The translations under genes were made by a program, and so were the position numbers. From assembly GCF_008369915.1 (NCBI RefSeq), contig NZ_VSRN01000001.1:3654501-3718500 (forward strand): a DNA stretch of 64,000 nucleotides, given 5' to 3'. This stretch comes from Dyadobacter sp. UC 10 (GTDB lineage Bacteria > Bacteroidota > Bacteroidia > Cytophagales > Spirosomataceae). This document shows positions 45,501 through 55,267 of the stretch, in pieces (position 1 is the first letter of the stretch; each line of letters opens with the position of its first letter). Below the pieces are notes generated by a model. The model was not told where the DNA came from, ran no database searches, and was given only the letters and a program-made list of their open reading frames with translations.

Positions 45501-48104
45501 TTAAATCTCGACACTGCCAATGTTCTCAAATATCAGATCTCCGTGAGCGTCCAATTCCATCATGATCACCGAATCCTTGGCGACCTGGCCGCTCAGGATA
45601 CCTTTCGAAAGCTCGTTGAGTATCCTTCTTTGCATTACCCTTTTGAGCGGTCGTGCACCGAATGCAGGGTCAAAACCATCTTCACCCAGTTTGGTCAATG
45701 CCTCGTCACTAGCATCCAGCGTGATACCTTGTTCGCGGAGCATGTTCTGAATCCCTTTGAACTGGATGTCCACGATCTTGCGGATGTTTTGTAGTGTCAG
45801 CGGCTCAAACAGAACGATTTCGTCGATCCGGTTTAAAAACTCAGGTCTTACTGATGCTTTCAGCAGATCCAGAACAGCCGTTTTAGCTTCTTCTACGATC
45901 AGGGTATGGTTCCAGCCCTCATCTTCGGCGAATTTTTCCTGGATAATATGGCTTCCGATATTGGAGGTCATGATAATGATCGTGTTCTTGAAGTTGGCAA
46001 CCCGGCCTTTGTTATCGGTGAGCCGGCCTTCGTCAAGCACCTGCAATAATATATTCCAGACATCAGGGTGGCCTTTTTCGATCTCATCCAGTAAAATCAC
46101 ACTGTAAGGTTTTCTCCGAACTGCTTCCGTCAGCTGTCCGCCTTCATCATACCCCACATATCCCGGAGGCGCACCCACCAATCTGCTTACTGCGTGGCGT
46201 TCCTGGTATTCGCTCATATCGATCCGCACCATCGCATTTTCGTCATTGAACAGATATTCAGCGAGTGTTTTGGCAAGCTCTGTTTTTCCAACGCCGGTAG
46301 GGCCAAGGAATAAAAAGCTGCCGATCGGACGTTTGGCGTCCTGTAAACCCGCCCGGCTGCGCCTTACTGCGTCCGACACTACCTCAATCGCCTCGGCTTG
46401 TCCGGCCACACGCTGGTGCAGGTGTTCTTCCAGTTGCAGCAACTTCTCGCGGTCGCTTTGCAGCATTTTGCTGACAGGTATCCCGGTCCATTTAGCCACT
46501 ACCTCAGCAATATCTTCTGGCGTGATTTCCTCCTGCATCAGGCTCTGTTCATTTTCTGAATTCTGCAATATTTCCAGTTGCCGCTGCACTTCGGGAATGC
46601 GCCCGTACCGGATCTCCGCCACTTTTCCAAAGTCGCCGGAACGTTCTGCCTGCTCGGCTTCCAGTCTCAGTTGCTCGCTTTGCTCTTTCAGCGTCCTGAC
46701 CTCATTGACTTTGCCTTTCTCATTTTCCCATTGCGCTTTCAATGTATTGCGCTCATCGCTGAGGTCGGCGATTTCCTTATTCAGGACGGTTTCTTTGTCT
46801 TTGTTATTTTCCCTCCTGATCGCCTCGCGTTCAATTTCCAGCTGCATAATGCGGCGGTTCAACTCGTCGAGCTCTTCGGGTACACTGTCCATTTCCAGCC
46901 GCAGTTTAGAAGCGGCCTCGTCCATCAGGTCAATAGCCTTATCAGGCAGAAACCGGTCGCTGATATATCTATTGGATAACTCCACCGCAGCGATCACCGC
47001 ATCGTCCTGGATCCGCACGCCGTGGTGCAGTTCGTATTTTTCTTTGATACCCCTTAAAATACTGATTGCATCCGGGATATTAGGTTCATCGACCATTACA
47101 GCCTGGAAACGACGTTCCAGTGCCTTGTCTTTTTCCATGTACTTCTGATACTCCTTCAAAGTAGTAGCGCCAATTGCATGAAGTTCGCCTCTTGCCAGTG
47201 CAGGTTTCAGCAGGTTAGCAGCGTCCATTGCGCTTTCGCCGCCACCGCCCGCGCCGATCAGTGTGTGGATCTCGTCGATAAAAAGTACGATCTCGCCTTC
47301 GGAGTCGGTTACCTCTTTAATTACCGCTTTTAGCCGCTCTTCAAATTCACCTTTATATTTGGCACCGGCGATCAGTAGCCCCATGTCCAGGGATACAATC
47401 GTTTTGGATTTCAGGTTTTCAGGAACATCGCCTTGGACAATACGCTGTGCGAGCCCTTCAACAATCGCTGTTTTGCCTACTCCTGGCTCTCCCAAAAGAA
47501 TAGGGTTATTTTTAGTACGACGACTTAATATCTGCAAAACGCGCCTGATCTCTTCGTCCCGCCCGATTACCGGGTCAATCTTACCGGCCTTGGCCAGCTC
47601 ATTCAAATTTTTGCTGTATCGTTCCAAAGAGCGATATTTGGCTTCTGCATTTTGATCTTTCACAGGGTTATTTTTTCCTCTAAGTTCCTTGATTGCATTG
47701 ATAAGCTTCCTTTCTTCAAAACCCAACTCCTTCATCAGCGTTGCTGTGGTGTCTTTTCCGCTGAGTATACCCAGCAACAGCAATTCAATACTGATAAATT
47801 CGTCGTCAAACTCTTTTAGATAATGCTGGGCTTTTCCGCTTGCAGCGGCCATGTCGTTGCCCAGATAAGGCTGACCACCCGATACCCTCGGATAGCCGTC
47901 CAATATCTTTTGAAGCCGGCTATTTAGAATATCCGCGCTGATATTGAGCTTGTTAAGGAGAAACTGGGAAGTGTTGGGATCTTCCTCTAATATGGATTTT
48001 AAAACGTGGCCGGTTTCAATAGCCTGTTGCTGATTGCCCTGGACCATTTGCGCAGCGTGCTGTATTATCTCCTGCGCCTTGATGGTATATTGGTTAAAGT
48101 TCAT
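45501..48104 (-). CDS. clpB: ATP-dependent disaggregase ClpB
   Basis: This 867-residue protein has the complete ClpB architecture: N-terminal Clp repeat domain, first AAA+ domain with [15 protein letters not shown] and [13 protein letters not shown], a long M-domain coiled coil (about residues 410-520), and a second AAA+ domain with [19 protein letters not shown] and [15 protein letters not shown], then a C-terminal D2-small domain. It rescues aggregated proteins with DnaK. The upstream DNA has the palindrome TGCTAATTAGCA 22 bases before the start codon. No frameshift or missing motif is seen. Confidence 0.98.
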   Translation of the reverse strand: MNFNQYTIKAQEIIQHAAQMVQGNQQQAIETGHVLKSILEEDPNTSQFLLNKLNISADILNSRLQKILDGYPRVSGGQPYLGNDMAAASGKAQHYLKEFDDEFISIELLLLGILSGKDTTATLMKELGFEERKLINAIKELRGKNNPVKDQNAEAKYRSLERYSKNLNELAKAGKIDPVIGRDEEIRRVLQILSRRTKNNPILLGEPGVGKTAIVEGLAQRIVQGDVPENLKSKTIVSLDMGLLIAGAKYKGEFEERLKAVIKEVTDSEGEIVLFIDEIHTLIGAGGGGESAMDAANLLKPALARGELHAIGATTLKEYQKYMEKDKALERRFQAVMVDEPNIPDAISILRGIKEKYELHHGVRIQDDAVIAAVELSNRYISDRFLPDKAIDLMDEAASKLRLEMDSVPEELDELNRRIMQLEIEREAIRRENNKDKETVLNKEIADLSDERNTLKAQWENEKGKVNEVRTLKEQSEQLRLEAEQAERSGDFGKVAEIRYGRIPEVQRQLEILQNSENEQSLMQEEITPEDIAEVVAKWTGIPVSKMLQSDREKLLQLEEHLHQRVAGQAEAIEVVSDAVRRSRAGLQDAKRPIGSFLFLGPTGVGKTELAKTLAEYLFNDENAMVRIDMSEYQERHAVSRLVGAPPGYVGYDEGGQLTEAVRRKPYSVILLDEIEKGHPDVWNILLQVLDEGRLTDNKGRVANFKNTIIIMTSNIGSHIIQEKFAEDEGWNHTLIVEEAKTAVLDLLKASVRPEFLNRIDEIVLFEPLTLQNIRKIVDIQFKGIQNMLREQGITLDASDEALTKLGEDGFDPAFGARPLKRVMQRRILNELSKGILSGQVAKDSVIMMELDAHGDLIFENIGSVEI

Positions 48105-48125
48105 GGCGATGATTTCGTTGTTTAA

Positions 48126-48137
48126 TGCTAATTAGCA
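48126..48137. promoter_or_regulatory. 12-bp palindrome upstream of clpB
   Basis: TGCTAATTAGCA is a perfect palindrome. The neighbouring TTAGCACTT resembles one half of a CIRCE element (TTAGCACTC), but the second half-site is not at the correct distance. Confidence 0.35.
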
Positions 48138-48234
48138 CTTGGCAAAGTGTGTGCCGCGTTACGAAATCGGAAATTCTGGCATTTGTGCGAGCCATTTTGG
48201 GAAAATCAAGACAAAATGTCTCAGTTGTGATCGC

Positions 48235-48696
48235 TTACATGCTTTTCTTCTGAATTCTTTTGTGAATGTCCAAAGTTTCAGCCAGGGCAGCACTGCCGTA
48301 CCAAAGCAGCATTTCAGGCTCCAGCAGCCTGGCTTTCACGGCTGGATCTGTTTCTACGAGCCGCTGACCTTCCTCGAGAGTAGTTGCATTTAATATGAAA
48401 AGGCCCCGGTACTTGTCATTCTTGAAAAATGGCCCGGCCACGACGAGTTTTCCTTCGTCCGCAAGCCGGTCGATATTGTGCATATGTAGCATGAAAATAC
48501 TGTCGGTTTTGGCCTTCGCAAGATTTGTAACAGTGCCCGTTTTCAAAAAAACCATCACATATTTTTTCATCCCGTACTCATCCGCGCCCAGCTTTTTAGC
48601 CAATGTGGAATCATAAGCAGATTTGGAAGATTGCGCGTGGAGATTGCCGGATAACGTGATAGAAGCAGTCAGAGCCAGGAAGTATATTAGTTTCAT
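48235..48696 (-). CDS. Secreted YCII-domain protein
   Basis: This protein has 153 residues from the ATG at 48696, which gives a signal peptide (MKLIYFLALTASITLSGNLHAQ) ending near residue 22. The mature part is YCII-like: KKYVMVFLKTG, an MLHMHNIDRLADEGKLVVAGPF segment and a GLFILNATTLEEGQRLVETDP segment. YCII domains have a ferredoxin-like fold and sometimes an active-site His/Asp pair; their roles are mostly unknown. A periplasmic location is unusual for this family. Confidence 0.8.
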   Translation of the reverse strand: MKLIYFLALTASITLSGNLHAQSSKSAYDSTLAKKLGADEYGMKKYVMVFLKTGTVTNLAKAKTDSIFMLHMHNIDRLADEGKLVVAGPFFKNDKYRGLFILNATTLEEGQRLVETDPAVKARLLEPEMLLWYGSAALAETLDIHKRIQKKSM

Positions 48697-48774
48697 GGTC
48701 AGTTGGTTATTTAAGTTGATATTAAATGTATCTATAATTTGACAAAGATTTAGCGCGAAAGCAAAGGTCAAAAT

Positions 48775-48806
48775 AAAAGCCGCCCGGTTTAAATCAGGCG
48801 GCTTTT
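48775..48806 (-). terminator. Terminator of lysA
   Basis: AAAAGCCGCC (48775-48784) and GGCGGCTTTT (48797-48806) are perfect 10-bp arms, 22 bases beyond the lysA stop codon. Confidence 0.88.
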
Positions 48807-48827
48807 CGAGGTGTCAGAAATCTATTG

Positions 48828-50057
48828 TTAAATGTCGGTTTGTGTTTTTAAAAGGTCTTCGAGTGTCTCCCTTCTGCGCACCAGTTTTGCGTTTCCGTTG
48901 TCGATCAAAACTTCGGCTGGCCGTAACCGGGCATTGTAGTTTGAGCTCATTGTCATGCCGTAGGCACCGGCATTCAAAAATGCGAGCACGTCTCCGGGCC
49001 GCACTTCGGGTAGTTCGCGGTCGCTTGCAAAAGTGTCTGTTTCGCAAATGTAGCCCACTACATTATAGGTTTTCAGCGGCCCTTCCGGATTTGTAATGTT
49101 CAGGATATGGTGGTAAGAACCATACATCATCGGGCGGATCAGATGGTTGAGCCCCGAGTCTACGTGAACGAAATTCCGGGCAGGGTCTTCTTTCACAACC
49201 GTCGTTTTCACAAGCAGAAAGCCGGATTCGCTGACAAGAAATTTGCCCGGTTCAAACCATAGTTGCAGGGTTTTTCCATATTCCAGGCAGAACTTTTTGA
49301 ATCGTTCGGAAATATTTTTCCCCAGTAATTCCATGTCGGTAACATGGTCCCCCGGTAAATAGGAAACTTTGAATCCGCCCCCCAAATCAATGATTTTGAG
49401 ATCGGGAAAACGTTTGGCGGCTTCGAAAAGAATATCGGCAACTTTCAGAAAAGGCTCCGCGTCCTTGATGTCTGACCCGGTATGCTGATGTAAGCCTATA
49501 ATTTTAATGTCATATTTTTTGACCACTTCCAATACTTCGTCAAGAAGCAAAACCGAGATACCAAATTTGGAGTCAGCGTGTGCGGTCATGATTTTTGCAT
49601 TTCCTCCCGCAGCTACATTGGGTTTAATGCGGATCAGGCAAGGTTTCGTATTCCCGTAGGTCTGGCCAAACCATTCCAAAAGTGGTATGCTATCCACGTT
49701 CACGATCGCGCCGGCGTCCACGGCCGCCCTCACTTCCTCAAACGGAACACCGCTTGGGGTAAAAGTAATCTGGTTAGCAGCATAACCCGCGATCATACCC
49801 ATTTCCAGCTCGCCGGGTGAAACCACGTCGAGCTCTACGCCAATTTCCCGCATTAACCGTAGAATCGAAAGATTGGTATTCGCTTTGCACGCGTATTTGA
49901 TTTTCATATCTACCCCGGAGAAAGCATTTTTCAGCTCTTCCGCTTTGCGACGGATCGTTGCGCCGTCATATAAATACAGGGGACTTCCGTAGGCACTTAA
50001 GAGTTCTGTCGGGTCGATATTTTGAATGGAGAGCGTATGTTGTTCTGCGAGTTGCAT
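48828..50057 (-). CDS. lysA: Diaminopimelate decarboxylase
   Basis: This 409-residue PLP enzyme is of the alanine racemase fold III family. The PLP lysine is in KYACKANTN (around residue 57), followed by HQHTGSDI, DLGGGFKVSY, WFEPGKFLV and CETDTFA near the end. It makes lysine from meso-diaminopimelate, which also serves peptidoglycan. It follows pyrF after 46 bases, likely co-transcribed. Normal length, no oddities. Confidence 0.95.
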   Translation of the reverse strand: MQLAEQHTLSIQNIDPTELLSAYGSPLYLYDGATIRRKAEELKNAFSGVDMKIKYACKANTNLSILRLMREIGVELDVVSPGELEMGMIAGYAANQITFTPSGVPFEEVRAAVDAGAIVNVDSIPLLEWFGQTYGNTKPCLIRIKPNVAAGGNAKIMTAHADSKFGISVLLLDEVLEVVKKYDIKIIGLHQHTGSDIKDAEPFLKVADILFEAAKRFPDLKIIDLGGGFKVSYLPGDHVTDMELLGKNISERFKKFCLEYGKTLQLWFEPGKFLVSESGFLLVKTTVVKEDPARNFVHVDSGLNHLIRPMMYGSYHHILNITNPEGPLKTYNVVGYICETDTFASDRELPEVRPGDVLAFLNAGAYGMTMSSNYNARLRPAEVLIDNGNAKLVRRRETLEDLLKTQTDI

Positions 50058-50103
50058 GGACTATAACGGTGATGCTTTGTTTGATTGGCCAAAAATTAAA
50101 TAA

Positions 50104-50931
50104 CTATTTGCAGTAGCGGTCCAGGTAGGTTGCCATTTCCTGCTGAATTGCAAAGGCTTCCTGTCGGGCCTTTTGGGTAAAATTTGTGTCGTTACCCGCG
50201 TAAATGATACTTCTTGATGCATTTACCAGTAATCCACAGTTGCTGTTCATTCCAAATTTTGAAACTTCTTCCAGGTTTCCTCCCTGAGCGCCTACGCCGG
50301 GAACCAACAGAAAATGTTCGGGGATAATTGCTCTGATTTTCTCAAACTCGGATGCCTGCGTGGCGCCAACCACGTACATCATCCGGTCCGCACCAGCCCA
50401 TTGCTGGGAAGTTTTGAGTACTTGCTCGTAAAGATCGATACCCTGGAATTGCAGTCGTTGGAAGTCTGAACTTCCTGAGTTAGAGGTTAATGCAAGTAAT
50501 ATTACCCATTTGTCTTTATGTTCTAAAAACGGAAGAACCGAGTCGCTGCCCATGTAAGGCGCCACGGTAACTGAATCGAAATTGAGTCCCGAAGAAGCCG
50601 GATCGAAAAATGTGCGGGCGTATAAACCGGAAGTGTTGCCAATATCACCGCGTTTGGCATCGGCAATAGTGAAATGGGAGTCAGGAATATAGTCGAGGGT
50701 TTTCTGCAGACTTTCCCAACCTTTCCCGCCCAATGCTTCATAAAAGGCAATATTTGGTTTATACGAAACACAATAGTCGGCGGTAGCATCGATGATCTGT
50801 TTGTTGAATTCAAAAACAGGGTCCGCTGCTTGTAACAGGTGGGAAGGGATTTTACGGATGTCAGTATCCAGCCCCACACAGAGATAGGTTTGCTTAGCTG
50901 ATATCTGCTGGAATAGCTCTTTGTAAGTCAT
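50104..50931 (-). CDS. pyrF: Orotidine 5'-phosphate decarboxylase
   Basis: This 275-residue protein is of the type 2 PyrF length. The catalytic segment is [14 protein letters not shown], with the Lys and Asp of the D-K-D-D set, and [13 protein letters not shown] starts the protein. It decarboxylates OMP to UMP in pyrimidine synthesis. It is divergent from rfbC and lies just upstream of lysA on the same strand. Confidence 0.95.
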   Translation of the reverse strand: MTYKELFQQISAKQTYLCVGLDTDIRKIPSHLLQAADPVFEFNKQIIDATADYCVSYKPNIAFYEALGGKGWESLQKTLDYIPDSHFTIADAKRGDIGNTSGLYARTFFDPASSGLNFDSVTVAPYMGSDSVLPFLEHKDKWVILLALTSNSGSSDFQRLQFQGIDLYEQVLKTSQQWAGADRMMYVVGATQASEFEKIRAIIPEHFLLVPGVGAQGGNLEEVSKFGMNSNCGLLVNASRSIIYAGNDTNFTQKARQEAFAIQQEMATYLDRYCK

Positions 50932-50979
50932 GATCTGGGAAATATTGCGCCGAAATTACAACCTCTAACAATAGATTCA

Positions 50980-50987
50980 TAAATTTG
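50980..50987 (+). promoter_or_regulatory. -7 element of rfbC
   Basis: TAAATTTG matches TAnnTTTG, 46 bases before the rfbC ATG; a -33 element is not evident. Confidence 0.45.
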
Positions 50988-51032
50988 CATGACAATAACA
51001 TCGCATCCATAATTTACAGGAAGATCACATTC

Positions 51033-51584
51033 ATGCATATTCGAGAAACATCCATATCAGGTCTAGTAGAAATTTTTCCGCGCGTTTTTGAAGATGATCG
51101 CGGGATGTTTTTTGAATCTTTTAACAAGCAGGTATTTGAGAATCTTGGGTTGCCGACCCATTTTGTGCAGGATAATCAGTCCTTCTCGAAAAAAGGTGTT
51201 GTCAGGGGATTGCACTTTCAAAATGCGCCTTTTGCTCAGGGAAAGCTTGTCAGGGTGATTTCTGGCGTTGTACTGGATGTCGCTGTTGATATCCGCCCGG
51301 ATTCACCCACTTTCGGTCAGTATGAAATATTTGAACTTCGTGGCGACAGAAATAATTTCGCATACGTTCCCGAAGGATTTGCGCATGGTTTCGTAGCGAT
51401 GGAGGACAGTATTTTCAGCTACAAATGTACTAATGTGTATAATAAGGAATCGGAGTCGGGCATTGTGTGGAATGATCCGGATCTGGGGATTGACTGGGGA
51501 ATAGCAAATCCGCTCGTATCCGAAAAGGACCTTATTCTGCCCACATTCAAATCTCTTTTCTCGGACAGCAGGATAGGAGCCTGA
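51033..51584 (+). CDS. rfbC: dTDP-4-dehydrorhamnose 3,5-epimerase
   Basis: This protein has 183 residues from the ATG at 51033 (MHIRETSI); an in-frame ATG 48 bases upstream overlaps the promoter. The RmlC cupin motifs are FEDDRGMFFES, QDNQSFSKKGVVRGLHFQ (with the catalytic His), KLVRVISGVVLDVAVDIR and YVPEGFAHGFVAM. It epimerises two carbons in the dTDP-rhamnose pathway. The other rml genes are not next to it here. Confidence 0.95.
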   Translation: MHIRETSISGLVEIFPRVFEDDRGMFFESFNKQVFENLGLPTHFVQDNQSFSKKGVVRGLHFQNAPFAQGKLVRVISGVVLDVAVDIRPDSPTFGQYEIFELRGDRNNFAYVPEGFAHGFVAMEDSIFSYKCTNVYNKESESGIVWNDPDLGIDWGIANPLVSEKDLILPTFKSLFSDSRIGA

Positions 51585-51588
51585 TCAA

Positions 51589-52269
51589 TTACTTTTCGAA
51601 TAGTTCTTCCAGCGCTTTTGAAGCAACTTTTTTTGCGGAACCGGGATTTTGACCGGTAATAAGCCGCTCATCCAGTTCGATGAATTCTACGAACGGAATC
51701 ATGGTTTTGGTGAAGTGCGCGCCACGTTCTTTTAGCCTGTCTTCCAGATAAAAAGGTACTTCACTGACAAAGCTCATCAATGTCTCTTCCATATTCGAGT
51801 AGCCTGTCAGATACTTGTCCTGAATGAGATAAGAACCGTCTGAAAGTTTGACATTCAAGAGCGCGGAAACGCCGTGGCTTACCGCAGAAACCATCCCGCT
51901 TTTCTCATAAATCGCTTTCGTTATTTGAATGAGATCCTGATTGTCAGGAAAATCCCACATCGCACCGTGTCCACCGGCGAAGTAAATCAGGCGATAGTCT
52001 TCGGGATGTATTTGTGAAGGATTAGACGAATTTTCAAGTTTTTTCCGGAAAACAGGATCATCCCAATACCGGGCATTGCATTCATCTTTAAAATCAAGAC
52101 TGCGCTCATCGACAGGGATATTTCCGCCTTTGGGGCTGACAAAGTCCATCAATATTCCCCGTTTGGTCATTACTTCATGAAAGTGCGTCAACTCACTTAA
52201 CCATACTCCCGTTTTAGTTGTTTTAGCAGGATAGGTGTCGTGATTAGTGCAAACAATCAATACTTTCAT
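51589..52269 (-). CDS. DJ-1/PfpI-like protein with Ser in place of the nucleophilic Cys
   Basis: This 226-residue protein has the type 1 glutamine amidotransferase-like fold of the Hsp31/PfpI group: start VLIVCTNHDTYP, then YFAGGHGAMWDFPDN, and the nucleophile-elbow segment VSAVSHGVSALLNV. In related enzymes this elbow reads (A/S)xCHG; here it is SHG, encoded by AGC, so the standard Cys is absent. The protein may be inactive as a deglycase or use another nucleophile. It is convergent with rfbC. Confidence 0.85.
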   Translation of the reverse strand: MKVLIVCTNHDTYPAKTTKTGVWLSELTHFHEVMTKRGILMDFVSPKGGNIPVDERSLDFKDECNARYWDDPVFRKKLENSSNPSQIHPEDYRLIYFAGGHGAMWDFPDNQDLIQITKAIYEKSGMVSAVSHGVSALLNVKLSDGSYLIQDKYLTGYSNMEETLMSFVSEVPFYLEDRLKERGAHFTKTMIPFVEFIELDERLITGQNPGSAKKVASKALEELFEK

Positions 52270-52356
52270 AGCATGCAGCGAATGGTTACTGCACGTAAGA
52301 TACTATAAAATCCGTTTAAAGTATTTGGCAATGCGGGGCTAATCCAGGAAATTAAA

Positions 52357-53016
52357 TCAGGATAGCAGCTGATTTTTGTATGCAAAAGAAACTGCTGCCG
52401 CAGTACTTTTTGTTCCGGTTTTTTCAAGAACCCGGAGCCGGTGACCTTCCACGGTCCTGACACTGATGAAGAGCTTGTCGCCTATTTCCTGCGTAGAAAG
52501 CCCGTCACAGATAAGTTGTAGAACTTCCTTTTCTCTTGAAGACAATGCTACATTACACGCATTGGGGAAAAACGGGTGTTTGTTAACCTGGCGGTTTACC
52601 ATTTTTCGGTGCATTGCCTTGGATACGAAGTCATTGTAGTAAAATCCTTCCTCATCTACCCGGCGGATTGCCTTTTCAACTTCGTCGGGGCTGGTATCTT
52701 TGAGCAAATAGCCCTGCACTCCTTTTTCAAGCATGTGAATAACAAACCTGTCCTCGTTATACATGGAAACTACGATCACTTTAATGTTTGGAAATCTCTC
52801 AAAAGCAGCCTCGGTAGCCTGAATACCATCCATAACCGGCATTTGCAAATCCATAAAAATGATGTCGGGCGTGTTGGCAGGAAGCCTGTCCAATAGCTCT
52901 TGTCCGTTAGCTGCTTCCAGAACGAATTCAAAATCGGGTATGCCGCTCAGCATGGATATGAATCCTTTTCTGAACAGCTCATGATCGTCGGCGATTCCTA
53001 ATTTAAGTGTTCTCAT
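52357..53016 (-). CDS. NarL/FixJ-family response regulator
   Basis: This 219-residue protein has a receiver domain (residues 4-120) with the phospho-acceptor at D56 in FMDLQMPVMDG, and a LuxR-type helix-turn-helix (about 150-215) with LSSREKEVLQLICDGLSTQEIG. It is six bases downstream of the histidine kinase gene, so it is the kinase's expected partner. The target genes are unknown. Confidence 0.95.
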   Translation of the reverse strand: MRTLKLGIADDHELFRKGFISMLSGIPDFEFVLEAANGQELLDRLPANTPDIIFMDLQMPVMDGIQATEAAFERFPNIKVIVVSMYNEDRFVIHMLEKGVQGYLLKDTSPDEVEKAIRRVDEEGFYYNDFVSKAMHRKMVNRQVNKHPFFPNACNVALSSREKEVLQLICDGLSTQEIGDKLFISVRTVEGHRLRVLEKTGTKSTAAAVSFAYKNQLLS

Positions 53017-53022
53017 AGTAAT

Positions 53023-53889
53023 TCATGCATTCACTTTTTCTCTTCGGAAGGGATGCAATGGTTCGGGTTTATTCTCCGGCATCGGCATTACCGGAATGCG
53101 TGCACAAGCGCTGGAACCTTGCCCTTTGACCGGCTTTTCATACTGCACCGTTCCGTTCACGATGGCCAGTCGGCTTTCGATTCCCAGCAAACCCAGTCCA
53201 GCAAGGTTATTTTCCTTTATTTTTTCAGGATCGAAACCGATCCCATTATCGGTAACACGCAGGCTTATCATCTCGTTTTCTATTCCAAGAGAAATTTCGA
53301 TGCTGGAACAATTTGCATGCTTGATTGCATTGTTTACCAATTCCTGCATAATGCGGTAAAGTGTGAGTTCGAGTTTTTGACCTTGTCGTGGAAATTCAGC
53401 AGTGTTGGAATGAAAGGAAATTACAAGATTGTTGTCTTCCTCTAACTTATCAATAAACTCTTCAAAGGCTTCCAGCAACCCGAACCTTTCCAGGGTCGTA
53501 GGGACGAGGTCTCTCGTAATCCTTCTTACATGCAGGATCGTCTCTTCTACCAGGGACTGGGACTTCTTCATGATCTGCTCCTGCTTTTCATTGTCGGAGG
53601 CATTTACGAGCTTGCTCAACTGGTTCAAGCTGAGCTTGGTAAGTGAAAGCATGGTGCCAATGTCGTCGTGAAGATCCTGAGCAATGCGCCGTCTTTCTGT
53701 TTCTTCTGAATTTAGCGCTGTGTCGAGAAGCAGGCGATTGTAATTCTTTTCAATGTCGTTAATTTTTTTTTCTTCTTCGAACTTTCGTTTTTGGTAATAC
53801 ATGACAAATGAGATCACAAAAAATGCCATCATCAGCATTGCTATCAATGCTATCAGTAATGCTAATTTCAGCTCTTCATTATTTTGCAT
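53023..53889 (-). CDS. Sensor histidine kinase, HisKA_3 type
   Basis: This protein has 288 residues with one transmembrane segment (about 9-31) and a short coiled region. The phosphorylated His is H74 in RRRIAQDLHDDIGTM, the HisKA_3 pattern. The HATPase domain follows (NNAIKHANC, DNGIGFDPEKI, GLGLLGIESR). It lacks a large periplasmic sensor, so the signal may come through the adjacent membrane protein, whose gene overlaps by 11 bases. This looks like a NarX/LiaS-like system. Confidence 0.94.
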   Translation of the reverse strand: MQNNEELKLALLIALIAMLMMAFFVISFVMYYQKRKFEEEKKINDIEKNYNRLLLDTALNSEETERRRIAQDLHDDIGTMLSLTKLSLNQLSKLVNASDNEKQEQIMKKSQSLVEETILHVRRITRDLVPTTLERFGLLEAFEEFIDKLEEDNNLVISFHSNTAEFPRQGQKLELTLYRIMQELVNNAIKHANCSSIEISLGIENEMISLRVTDNGIGFDPEKIKENNLAGLGLLGIESRLAIVNGTVQYEKPVKGQGSSACARIPVMPMPENKPEPLHPFRREKVNA

Positions 53890-54574
53890 ATAGTTCGTCT
53901 GAAAACTGCGCTATCCCAATGCTAAAAAGAATAATACTTACGCATTCAAACATGTAAGGTACGTAAGTTAAAAAACCAATTTCCAGCCATTCTTCCCATT
54001 TGGAAGAATAATGAAAGACCGGGGCTATAAATAGAAAGCTCGAATAGTAAATCAACAAACCGGAGCATACCCAGAAAAACGGATACGTAAGCAAATTTGG
54101 GATTTTTAGTGCGCGTATGGTATTGTAAAAATATAGTAAAACCCAGAATAACATCAGGAGACTTTCAACGGTTGTGGAATACAAAACCATCTTATGATTA
54201 TGCATATCCCCGAGTGACGGATTTGTATGCAGCGTGTCCCAGACGGAAAAAATAACAAAAAGGGGTATTGATACTAATACCCACTTTTTGAACTGTTTGG
54301 TTTCCAGTTTCTTGTAAAATATCAGGCTGGATAATACGTATCTGACGGGGACATTCAGGTTGTATAAAACTACTGTATTTCTTTTGTGTGAAGCCCAGTC
54401 GAACATAGCAAAGTCAATTATGAACTTAACAATCAGGTAAATGCCGAGTATTAGAAAAGTATTGTCCCGATAGGCTTTGCGCTGCCATATCAGGAATATG
54501 GGCAACAGAGTTAAAAAAACCGGAATACTTGCAAGAGGTTGCCTCTTAAAATAAGAGAAATAAATCTCTAGCAT
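53879..54574 (-). CDS. Multi-pass membrane protein upstream of the histidine kinase
   Basis: This 231-residue protein has about six or seven transmembrane segments and short loops. There is no recognisable catalytic motif. The gene overlaps the start of the kinase gene by 11 bases, which strongly suggests translational coupling and joint function. It may be the sensing part or a carrier that modulates the kinase. I recall similar ~220-aa membrane proteins near two-component genes in Cytophagales, but cannot verify this here. Confidence 0.8.
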   Translation of the reverse strand: MLEIYFSYFKRQPLASIPVFLTLLPIFLIWQRKAYRDNTFLILGIYLIVKFIIDFAMFDWASHKRNTVVLYNLNVPVRYVLSSLIFYKKLETKQFKKWVLVSIPLFVIFSVWDTLHTNPSLGDMHNHKMVLYSTTVESLLMLFWVLLYFYNTIRALKIPNLLTYPFFWVCSGLLIYYSSFLFIAPVFHYSSKWEEWLEIGFLTYVPYMFECVSIILFSIGIAQFSDELYAK

Positions 54575-54592
54575 TGAATAGTGATTAAAAAA

Positions 54593-55009
54593 TCAACAGT
54601 GACGAGGGCAGACCGGTCCGCCAACCATAGCCTCTTTTTCTGCGGCCATATCCTTCATACCTCCTAACCGGGCAGTTTTGGTAAGATCATTACCATAGGC
54701 GTCAACGGGAACAATTACCAGTCTTGGCGTAGGTTTCTTTTCAACCCGTCGGCCCGCGGTCACTTTTTCGTTCTCTGAATTATCCTCTTCGTCCTTAACG
54801 CCATAATATACGCGAAAACCGACACAACTTTCCTCGTAAAGATTGATCAGGTCTTTGAACGTATGGAGTCCAAAAAATTCGGCCTTTACAAAATTGTCAC
54901 CTCTTCCAAGAATTTCGCGCTCCCGGCCCAGGTGCGGTTTGATAATATCCAGTGCTTGTTCTGCGGAAATAAGTTGTCCTTCTTTACCGGTAAACTTTTT
55001 AGCATCCAT
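54593..55009 (-). CDS. Small protein of unknown function with C-terminal CPxxC tail
   Basis: This protein has 138 residues and no signal peptide. Visible landmarks are a helical start (SAEQALDIIKPHLG), VKAEFFGLHTFKDLINLYEESCVGFRVYYGVKDEED, LVIVPVDAYGNDL, and an unusual end GGPVCPRHC. The short Cys-x-x-x-Cys tail is preceded by Gly-Gly. I do not recognise a named family, although the FFG / FRVYYG / CPxxC-tail pattern recalls small proteins I associate with Bacteroidota. It sits 18 bases upstream of the membrane protein gene, at the head of the signalling operon. Confidence 0.75.
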   Translation of the reverse strand: MDAKKFTGKEGQLISAEQALDIIKPHLGREREILGRGDNFVKAEFFGLHTFKDLINLYEESCVGFRVYYGVKDEEDNSENEKVTAGRRVEKKPTPRLVIVPVDAYGNDLTKTARLGGMKDMAAEKEAMVGGPVCPRHC

Positions 55010-55267
55010 ATAAATGAGAGTTTTTTAAACGAGTATTTAACATGTGTAAATGTAACCACCACATATATGAAGACCAATAAAATCCGGTTGTTTTGATTTA
55101 ACGGTTACTTTAATAAAATGTTGAAAATCAACGTTTTTACGCCTGCTGTAAACAAAAATCACGTAATATTACTTATTGGGCCACGGATAATTACGAACCT
55201 TCGGCGCAATATTTACCTGGCATTGCAATCGGGGATTTTCACTCTAAAATTTCGAACAATGACAATA

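Noticed and set aside
46246..47148. 300-codon plus-strand frame opposite clpB
   Set aside because: clpB is unambiguous on the other strand and the frame is a shadow of it, rich in Ser and Arg, with no own motif.
48126..48145. CIRCE element upstream of clpB
   Set aside because: Only one half-site is close to the consensus and the partner half is missing at nine bases.
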